Origin: CAYXWM01 sp964392115
GTDB lineage: Bacteria > Bacillota > Clostridia > Lachnospirales > WRBF01
Assembly (NCBI GenBank): GCA_964392115.1
Contig: CAYMOU010000038.1
Location: 1 to 23,658 of the forward strand
Direction: 5' to 3'
DNA: 23,658 nt
A program made the position numbers and the translations under genes. Positions 17,420-22,988 of the stretch are shown one piece after another. Under the pieces are notes generated by a model that had not been told where the DNA came from, made no database searches, and saw only the letters and a program-made list of their open reading frames with translations. Positions within the stretch are counted from its first letter, which is position 1. Every line of letters begins with the position of its first letter.

Positions 17420-17698
17420 TTAGAACTCCTCGCCCTTTTTCTTTCTTCCCTTATCCATGGTATAATAAATTCTTCCACCCCTTGCAGTCGCATATACTTT
17501 AATATCAGCACTTTCGCCTACCGAAAGGCATTCGGATTCATTAAAATCCCATTCGCTAACTTTAACAATTTGCTCTTGCCTATCTGTGTCGAGGTATCTA
17601 ACTTTGTATTCAACGCACATTTTCCCATCAGCAACCGGTACCTTTGTACGTGAGGTTATAACCCCATGTATGTACAATCCATCAATTCTTTCGTCCAT
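17420..17698 (-). CDS. Small companion protein of the reverse transcriptase, unknown function
   Basis: 92 aa, starting 17 nt after the RT stop with GGGGGAT 5 nt before the ATG, so it is clearly in the same operon. I do not recognise the family. There is no signal peptide or membrane segment. The pattern is mostly beta-strand-like: alternating hydrophobic residues in VEYKVRYLD, QIVKVSEW, SADIKVYATARGG and RIYYTMD, then a basic KGRKKKGEE tail. A small beta-barrel or OB-like fold, possibly nucleic-acid binding, would fit such a layout and an RT partner, but this is inference from pattern only. Confidence 0.75.
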   Translation of the reverse strand: MDERIDGLYIHGVITSRTKVPVADGKMCVEYKVRYLDTDRQEQIVKVSEWDFNESECLSVGESADIKVYATARGGRIYYTMDKGRKKKGEEF

Positions 17699-17715
17699 AA
17701 TTTATCCCCCAATAT

Positions 17716-19149
17716 TTAGAATGTCTTAGCAAGATTCTTCTCTATAACCTTACAGTGATTTTTTATCTGAAATTTAATTCTTGATTTAGATCCAAAAGCT
17801 TTGTGGGCTCTTCTTGTATATGAGATGTAGTTGCCATGATACCTATCTTTTATACCATTTCTTTTTAAATAGTATACTCTTTCCCTAGCTCCAAGATGGG
17901 AATAGGTTTTATATAGTTTTCTATGATACACGCATTTGCCTAGTTCACGTGTACGTTTGTTTATAAATCTGATGCGCTTATGCAATTTTCTGTAGTAGTT
18001 TGTAATAGATTTCTCAATAATCTTTACAACCTTACCGTCAAAAGTAAATCCGAGATAGTTAAGTGCAACTTTTTTGTAGCTAAAATATAAAGATTTAGAA
18101 CAAAATCTATAAAAAGAAGTATTACTATATATGTACCTTCCTGTTTTTTCCTCGCTTTTGCTGAGGTGTTCGTATAGGCTAGTGGCTTCATTAAATTTCT
18201 CTTCAATATCATTAAAAAAGCCTTCTATTTTACAATCACCATTAAATGGAATTATAATAACAATATCGTCACAATACCTTCTGTACAGACCTCCATACAT
18301 AGAAACAAATTCAACAAATGTTTTATCAAAATCAATTAAATATACATTTGAAAGGACGGCGCTTATTGGAGAACCCTGAGGAATACCAAAGCCATTTAAA
18401 TTTTTTTGTAAATAAGCTCTTCCTGTATTGCTTTGCTCCTTTTTAAAAGCTCTAAATTGTTTTGGAGTAAAAAATCTATTTCTATTATTTTTACCGTAAA
18501 AATCTTTTTTTGTAAGAGTTGGGTCTAACCTTTTCTTATACTCAAAAATATCATCTTTTTCTATAAAAGAATATTTAGTGACACTCTTAAAGACATTATA
18601 GTAATCAGGAGGAAGCCTTTCTACGTTAAGTACACGTTTAAGATTTACCTTAAGGACTTCATGGTCTATACTTTCAAAATATTTAGTAAAATCTGTAATG
18701 TATATTAAACACTTTTCGTGTAGCTCTATAAAATCAAAAACTTCTTTAGCATATCCGATGTTGCAGTTATCAATTCTTTTATGTACATTTAAACCATTTC
18801 TATATGCTATTACAGAATCGGAAATACTAAAAATATCTGCTATTTTATTATACTGCTCATTAAGCATATGTGCATAATGTTGGTATACAAATCTATCAAA
18901 ATGAGCAGCATACATAATCCTACGATCTTTGCATATGTGCCGTTCCTCGCAAGTAATTCCGTCTCTTCTAAACTTGTATGTACGCCTAGTATACTGAATA
19001 AATGGATAAAAACCATGTTTAGCAATAGAATTTTTATCTTCTATTTGACTCCTGTACCTTTCAGGCAATCCTGAGTTTTCATCATATCTTATTGCTGAAT
19101 CCAGGTGATTATAGAACTTATTTCTGTACACCTTTTTCTTGATAGTCAT
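17716..19149 (-). CDS. Defence-associated reverse transcriptase, UG/DRT type (DRT2-like)
   Basis: 477 aa. Fingers block RRIMYAAHFDRFVYQHYA (77-94) is followed by the SDSVIAYR block (110-117). Motif A is YITDFTKYFESIDH (150-163, Asp153), motif B GIPQGSPISAVLSNVYLIDF (255-274), motif C RRYCDDIVII (290-299, Asp294 and Asp295), and then LNYLGFTF (363-370) and a basic C-terminal thumb. YCDD instead of YADD, no retron VTG motif and no intron maturase or endonuclease domain place it with bacterial UG/Abi RTs. These use a neighbouring ncRNA as template for anti-phage cDNA synthesis. The ribosome site is GAGGGG, 9 nt before the ATG, directly after the structured leader. DRT2 is my best call and DRT9 or an unnamed UG class the alternative. 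The gene is AT-rich compared with the genes to its left. Confidence 0.85.
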   Translation of the reverse strand: MTIKKKVYRNKFYNHLDSAIRYDENSGLPERYRSQIEDKNSIAKHGFYPFIQYTRRTYKFRRDGITCEERHICKDRRIMYAAHFDRFVYQHYAHMLNEQYNKIADIFSISDSVIAYRNGLNVHKRIDNCNIGYAKEVFDFIELHEKCLIYITDFTKYFESIDHEVLKVNLKRVLNVERLPPDYYNVFKSVTKYSFIEKDDIFEYKKRLDPTLTKKDFYGKNNRNRFFTPKQFRAFKKEQSNTGRAYLQKNLNGFGIPQGSPISAVLSNVYLIDFDKTFVEFVSMYGGLYRRYCDDIVIIIPFNGDCKIEGFFNDIEEKFNEATSLYEHLSKSEEKTGRYIYSNTSFYRFCSKSLYFSYKKVALNYLGFTFDGKVVKIIEKSITNYYRKLHKRIRFINKRTRELGKCVYHRKLYKTYSHLGARERVYYLKRNGIKDRYHGNYISYTRRAHKAFGSKSRIKFQIKNHCKVIEKNLAKTF

Positions 19150-19192
19150 TTTAGCTAGCCCCTCGGTATTGATTTACGGGTATCAAAAAACA

Positions 19193-19208
19193 ACCGACGG
19201 GCAATTAC
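19193..19208. repeat. ncRNA flank repeat, 3' copy
   Basis: ACCGACGGGCAATTAC on the plus strand, 14 of 16 bases identical to 19401-19416 and 208 nt away. Part of it forms the 3' side of the CGGGC/GCCCG stem. Confidence 0.8.
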
Positions 19209-19400
19209 ACTACTTCGCACACTTTTGTGTGAGCCCGAATTAAAATAATCTCTGCTACAATAGAGAAAGGAGCTGAACAAATATTCCGATTACTGTTATT
19301 ACCACAGACTAAAATATTAGTTCAAGCATTGTCCATACAATCAAATATATACCATTACTTTATTAGCACATTATATACATTGACAGTATGTATAAAACAT

Positions 19401-19416
19401 ACCGATCGGCAATTAC
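19401..19416. repeat. ncRNA flank repeat, 5' copy
   Basis: ACCGATCGGCAATTAC on the plus strand, the partner of 19193-19208. A shorter GGCAATT relic follows at 19423-19429. Confidence 0.8.
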
Positions 19417-19443
19417 CAACAAGGCAATTCCTCACGCAGATAT

Positions 19444-19472
19444 ATTTTAACATATATTACAAAAAAAATCAA
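19444..19472 (-). promoter_or_regulatory. Promoter of the ncRNA-RT operon
   Basis: Minus-strand TTGATT (19472-19467), 17-bp spacer, then TAAAAT (19449-19444) with an upstream TG (extended -10). It predicts a start near 19437. Confidence 0.8.
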
Positions 19473-19475
19473 GCA

Positions 19476-19597
19476 TTTTTACAAAAGTTAGTAAATAATA
19501 AACCCATCATATGCACATAAAACATTAACCACTGTATATTTTAATAAATAATGTTGATTAAACGACTAAGCATATACTGTTTACTTAGTGTAGTGTA
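19476..19597. other. AT-rich gap upstream of the RT unit
   Basis: No gene seen. It carries GATTAAACGACT at 19556-19567, which also occurs at 17237-17248 on the other side of the RT genes. Confidence 0.5.
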
Positions 19598-19629
19598 GCA
19601 ACCAGTAAGGTTTTCTCCTTATTGGTTGT
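19598..19629. terminator. Stable hairpin, possible terminator or element end
   Basis: AACCAGTAAGG (19600-19610) pairs with CCTTATTGGTT (19617-19627), extended by C-G and G-T pairs: 13 bp with a 6-nt loop. It is followed by GTTTA only, so termination is uncertain. Confidence 0.5.
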
Positions 19630-19798
19630 TTACATTCCTAAAACATATTTTAATAGCTACTGCAAATAATAATTACCAAGTAAACGCCAATAGATACTCT
19701 TTCGAACTCTACTGAAATTCTACATATGAGCATAATGATATTTCATCATAACAGGGCGAAAGCGACAATTGCATTAATATAGTTTTAAAAGGATTTTT

Positions 19799-19830
19799 AA
19801 ATAAATATTTTAATATTGAAATATTTTATT
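19799..19830. repeat. AT-rich palindromic repeat, copy 1
   Basis: AAATAAATATTT (19799-19810), TAATATTG, then AAATATTTTATT, a near-perfect inverted repeat, also found at 22852-22883 and in part at 20304-20337. It lies upstream of the broken DUF1643-like gene. Confidence 0.75.
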
Positions 19831-19848
19831 ACTTTACCATAAAAGGTA

Positions 19849-20233
19849 GAATCAGCAAAAGCAGTGGATAAAATCATAATTGCATTAAGTGCAATTGGTT
19901 CATTTAACCGAAAAATGAACGTTAGGATTATAGATATTCTAAGAATCCATAAATCCTATGAAAGTAAAACATTTACAAAAACAGACAGTAAAACCCAAAA
20001 TGTACACCCGTTGTTTCCAAACCTCCGCTCAAGATGGATGTTGGAGAAATTCGACTTTCCAACCCTAGCTGACAGCAAAGCGGACGGAGCAGAAAAGACT
20101 GATGAAACAGCAAAAAAGGGCTAAAAAAGCCCAAAATCAAGCCGTAAATAGCAAACAAGGGGTAGACCTAATCCAAAACCCCGAGCCACAGGAAGAAGAT
20201 CCGCTAACGCAAGAAGGCGAAACAACACAATAA
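19849..20233 (+). pseudogene. Truncated, frameshifted DUF1643-like gene
   Basis: This matches the intact gene at 22989 from its codon 99 (GAA at 23283) to the end, for example DKIIIA--GSFNRK, KTFT-TD-KT-NVHPLFP and LRSRWMLEKFDFPTL. The first 98 codons are missing; the copy-1 palindrome leader is joined almost directly to the remaining part. Near 20104-20123 it has 2 nt fewer than the intact copy, which brings in TAA at 20122. In the restored frame the Gln/Asn/Pro-rich tail continues to TAA at 20231-20233. An 86-codon frame from GTG 19864 could still be translated but is unlikely to be functional. Confidence 0.85.
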
Positions 20234-20303
20234 ATCCAAACAACACTGCAAGCAGACCAACAAGACCATAGCCACGCTCATGACCCCGTAGAAGCATAAA
20301 TCT

Positions 20304-20337
20304 TATTTTTATATTGAAATATTTATTTCATATATAA
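20304..20337. repeat. AT-rich palindromic repeat, copy 2
   Basis: The right arm and centre are conserved (ATATTG then AAATATTTATTT at 20318-20329); the left arm is degenerate. It ends 7 nt before the methyltransferase -35 box. Confidence 0.6.
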
Positions 20338-20343
20338 GAAGAA

Positions 20344-20372
20344 TTGTTTCTAGGAGCTGAATATGCTATAAT
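20344..20372 (+). promoter_or_regulatory. Promoter of the DNA methyltransferase gene
   Basis: TTGTTT (20344-20349), 17-bp spacer, TATAAT (20367-20372) with extended -10 TGC. It leaves a ~75-nt leader. Confidence 0.85.
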
Positions 20373-20451
20373 AAGTAATTAAATATAAAAGGTTTAGATT
20401 AGAGTTAGCATGATGAATTGTGTAAAAAAATGAACTCAAGAGGAATAATAA

Positions 20452-21543
20452 ATGAATTCTATTCAGTTAAATTTTCTTAATACGGAAAATGAAGAATACA
20501 TAGATGTTTGTAAACAAATAAAGTTCAATACTAAATTAAATGTAATATCATTATTTAGTGGCTGTGGAGGAATGGATTTAGGTTTTAGAGGCAATTTTAA
20601 TATTTTCGGGAAACACTATGAGGAGAATCCATTCGAAATTATATTTGCAAATGATATAGCAAAAAAAGCAACACAAACATATGAACTGAATTTTAATCAT
20701 AAGTGCATATGTGAAGACATCAAGAATATCGAAAGCAGCTCATTGCCGAATGCAGATATAGTAATTGGTGGATTTCCATGTCAGGATTTTAGTTTAGCCG
20801 GTAATAGAAAAGGATTAAACGCCGAGAGAGGTAGATTGTATCTTGAAATGAAGAGAGTTATAGAGCATTGTAAGCCATTAGCGTTTGTTGCTGAAAATGT
20901 AGATGGGATAAGAAAGTCCACTGCAAATGAAGTAAATAAAACGGCATTAGATATTATTTTAGAAGATTTTAAGAAAATTGGCTACAATGTAAAATATAAA
21001 GTGCTAAATGCTGCTGACTATGGAGTGCCTCAAACAAGAATAAGGGTAATAATTATCGGGGTTAGAAATGATTTGAGTGATAGTATTCTATATCCAAAAA
21101 GGGTGCACGGAGATACTACTATAATCCCATGGATGACGGCGAAAGAAGCTATTGATGATTTATGGGATAAACTGGGTTACGAGAATTACTTTAATCACAG
21201 TCGATCCGACTATTCAAAAGCAAAGTTTTATCCTAATAAGAAAATGCAGGGTAATCGCAGAATTGATTCAGATAAACCATCAATTACGATTAGAGCGGAG
21301 CATCATGGGAATATTGAAGGGCATTATAGAACTTTAAATCCTGAACAACCAAATGATATGTCCTTTTGGAGAAGATTAAGTGTAAGAGAATGTGCTAGAT
21401 TGCAGACATTCCCAGACAATTTTAAGTTCCCATGTTCAGCTTCTGATGCTTACAAACAGATTGGTAATGCAGTTCCACCCATCTTAAGTTGGCATATTGC
21501 ACGAGCATTATATTTTTCACTAAATAAAGCTGGTGTAGTTTAA
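20452..21543 (+). CDS. C5-cytosine DNA methyltransferase of a type II restriction-modification system
   Basis: 363 aa with all core m5C-methylase motifs in order: I FSGCGGMDLG (35-44, S-adenosylmethionine site), IV GGFPCQDFS (107-115, catalytic Cys110), VI AENVDG (147-152), VIII QTRIRVI (194-200), IX RRLSVRECARLQTFP (307-321) and X QIGNAVPP (336-343). The target-recognition region, about 220-305, is short. It transfers a methyl group to cytosine C5 in the host site and so protects against the convergent nuclease encoded at 21678-22577. The start follows AGAGGAAT, 8 nt upstream. The recognition site cannot be read from the sequence. The gene is AT-rich, in line with acquisition. Confidence 0.95.
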   Translation: MNSIQLNFLNTENEEYIDVCKQIKFNTKLNVISLFSGCGGMDLGFRGNFNIFGKHYEENPFEIIFANDIAKKATQTYELNFNHKCICEDIKNIESSSLPNADIVIGGFPCQDFSLAGNRKGLNAERGRLYLEMKRVIEHCKPLAFVAENVDGIRKSTANEVNKTALDIILEDFKKIGYNVKYKVLNAADYGVPQTRIRVIIIGVRNDLSDSILYPKRVHGDTTIIPWMTAKEAIDDLWDKLGYENYFNHSRSDYSKAKFYPNKKMQGNRRIDSDKPSITIRAEHHGNIEGHYRTLNPEQPNDMSFWRRLSVRECARLQTFPDNFKFPCSASDAYKQIGNAVPPILSWHIARALYFSLNKAGVV

Positions 21544-21606
21544 AATAAACCCCATTCACCGGACACGATAATAAAAGCACACTCGTAGAATATCAGCAAA
21601 ATATGT

Positions 21607-21644
21607 AGCCTGGCATCGTTTTTCTAACGGTGTCAGGCTTTTTT
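21607..21644. terminator. Bidirectional terminator between methyltransferase and endonuclease genes
   Basis: 14-bp stem (21607-21620 with 21626-21639, two wobble pairs), loop TTTCT, then six T. It serves the convergent R-M genes. Confidence 0.92.
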
Positions 21645-21677
21645 ATACTATACCATGTACAAACTTTGTGGGCTACT

Positions 21678-22577
21678 TCAATTTTTTGTATCTATTAATC
21701 CAGAAATCATTTGCTTAAAGCTATGTTTGTCTGCTTCACTTAATTCATCATATCTTTTTAAAAACTCAAGTGCGAAAATTCTTAAGTTATTATTAAACCA
21801 AGGTTCATTTTTTTTAGTCTTAGGAGAAAAAAGAATTTCAACCCACCTATTAGCCAAAAAGGCTTGCCAATCCATTAAAAAATCAGCTTTTTCACCATCT
21901 GGCATTAAAATATATTTTAATTTTGAGCCATCTATAAACCTATTCTCCTTATTCCATTTAAAGAGCTCCTTAAAAGAAACTTGAGGACGTGGGCTTCTAT
22001 CCGGAAATTGTAACTTTGAATTTATACTATTAATGTATTGCCCGGTCAAAACTTTAATGTCACCCTCTGTATGCTTAACAAATACAGTCCATTCAAATGG
22101 ATTGACTTGCCTTATACTTGATCCCGGAATCGAATCTGCCTTTGTTGATTTAAGTTCTATTGACTCATATACAATATCAATACCATTTGTAATCTCTAAA
22201 TATAAATCAGGGTTTGTATAGACAGATTTTTTATTTTGGCGTATTGCATCCTTTTCTTTGCTATCTAGCTCTTCAGGCAATTTAACATTGCTTATGTACA
22301 TATCACTAAAATGTGTATAGTCTACCTCTATTTTAGTGCTGTCTTCAATAATCATACACATATCTTTTTCCGGAAGTCTATTAAACTCTTCCATAATAAA
22401 TTTTTTCAGAAATTCTTTTAAAGGTCTATCCATGTTTGCTTCATCCGACTGAAAATCAATTACCTGCAATCTTTGTCGTATATCCATCAATACCACTTCT
22501 AGTTCATACATGTACGCAAACATAAAGTTGGTAGCTCTGACTTTGAAAGTAGTTTGGTCGCCTTTTAACACGCTCAT
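21678..22577 (-). CDS. Putative type II restriction endonuclease (PD-(D/E)XK)
   Basis: 299 aa, starting at ATG 22577 with AGAGGTG 10 nt upstream. The candidate nuclease core is PD at 123-124 (TNPDLYLEI) and ELK at 141-143 (ESIELKST), followed by a GSSIRQVNPFEWTVFVKH block (152-169) resembling the conserved Gln/Glu-Trp segment of several type II enzymes. The remainder is helical. It faces the m5C methyltransferase and shares its terminator, the usual arrangement of a type II pair, so it should cut the site that the methylase protects. I cannot name the subfamily or site. No controller (C) protein gene is visible. Confidence 0.8.
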   Translation of the reverse strand: MSVLKGDQTTFKVRATNFMFAYMYELEVVLMDIRQRLQVIDFQSDEANMDRPLKEFLKKFIMEEFNRLPEKDMCMIIEDSTKIEVDYTHFSDMYISNVKLPEELDSKEKDAIRQNKKSVYTNPDLYLEITNGIDIVYESIELKSTKADSIPGSSIRQVNPFEWTVFVKHTEGDIKVLTGQYINSINSKLQFPDRSPRPQVSFKELFKWNKENRFIDGSKLKYILMPDGEKADFLMDWQAFLANRWVEILFSPKTKKNEPWFNNNLRIFALEFLKRYDELSEADKHSFKQMISGLIDTKN

Positions 22578-22601
22578 GTCAATAAAACACCTCTTTTTAG
22601 A

Positions 22602-22630
22602 TTTATATAAGTCCCATCCGATATCTTTAA
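22602..22630 (-). promoter_or_regulatory. Promoter of the endonuclease gene
   Basis: Minus-strand TTAAAG (22630-22625), 17-bp spacer, TATAAA (22607-22602). The -35 is weak. Confidence 0.45.
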
Positions 22631-22851
22631 GTATGTCATTTTACCATTAGTCGAATTACGAATATCTCACATGAGGTCTCATATTGCGGATACTGCACTG
22701 GTTGCAAAACTCTTATTACTCCTCTTCAAAATAATCTCTAAAGGTATTATTATAACCTAAAGTATAATTTGGAAGCAAGTGGCATCATAATTCTTTTCTT
22801 AATAGAAGCAAAGGTAGATATTAATGTAATTAGCGTCTTAACCAGATTTTC
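22631..22851. other. Intergenic region without a gene
   Basis: AT-rich and with no supported ORF. A 65-codon plus-strand frame runs across it and through the palindromic repeat but has no ribosome site. Confidence 0.5.
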
Positions 22852-22883
22852 AAATAAATATTTTAATATTGAAATATATATTT
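22852..22883. repeat. AT-rich palindromic repeat, copy 3
   Basis: AAATAAATATTT (22852-22863), TAATATTG, AAATATATATTT. Its first 26 bases match copy 1 at 19799 exactly or nearly so. It lies about 105 nt upstream of the intact DUF1643-like gene. Confidence 0.75.
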
Positions 22884-22988
22884 CATCACTTTATATAGAA
22901 GGGAGATTCAGAAAAAACAGCCAATTACTCAACCAAAATGACCTAGAATCAACTAGCTACAACTAAATAGAGATGGATGTGATTAGAA

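Larger units (their letters stand above)
19160..19437 (-). ncRNA. Putative template ncRNA of the reverse transcriptase
   Basis: An untranslated ~280-nt leader between a strong promoter and the RT start. The predicted 5' end is near 19437; the 3' end is taken as just before the RT ribosome site. Hairpins along the RNA are GTATGT/ACATAC (19402-19386), ACTAA/TTAGT (19321-19308), TCTCT/AGAGA (19266-19249) and an outer CGGGC/GCCCG stem (19237-19198) enclosing CACAC-AAAA-GTGTG (19231-19218). A last stem uses CGGT/ACCG and TTGAT/ATCAA (19196-19164) and holds U6. Near-identical 16-nt repeats flank the interior. DRT2 and DRT9 systems carry such an RNA in exactly this place. No covariance model was run. 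Confidence 0.65.

Noticed and set aside
19193..19416. Endless ORF from tandem copying between the two 16-nt repeats (207-208-nt unit)
   Set aside because: I checked stops on both strands. All three RNA-sense frames have stops, and on the cDNA strand the one long open frame meets TGA at 19230-19232, so this unit cannot encode a stop-free protein.
17716..19437. Retron, diversity-generating retroelement or group II intron
   Set aside because: No VTG motif or msr/msd inverted-repeat layout, no template/variable repeat pair next to a target gene, and no maturase/endonuclease domain or domain V-like RNA.
19329..19520. 63-codon plus-strand ORF opposite the RT leader
   Set aside because: Not called as an ordinary gene: TTG start without a nearby ribosome site, no recognisable protein, and it lies antisense to the ncRNA and its promoter. 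Its open frame is discussed only as possible cDNA-encoded sequence.
19598..19629. CRISPR repeat or tRNA-like structure
   Set aside because: A single hairpin without a periodic repeat array, cloverleaf or anticodon arm. No CRISPR array or tRNA was seen anywhere in the window.
22769..22966. 65-codon plus-strand ORF upstream of the DUF1643-like gene
   Set aside because: No ribosome site, and it reads through the palindromic repeat shared with two other sites.
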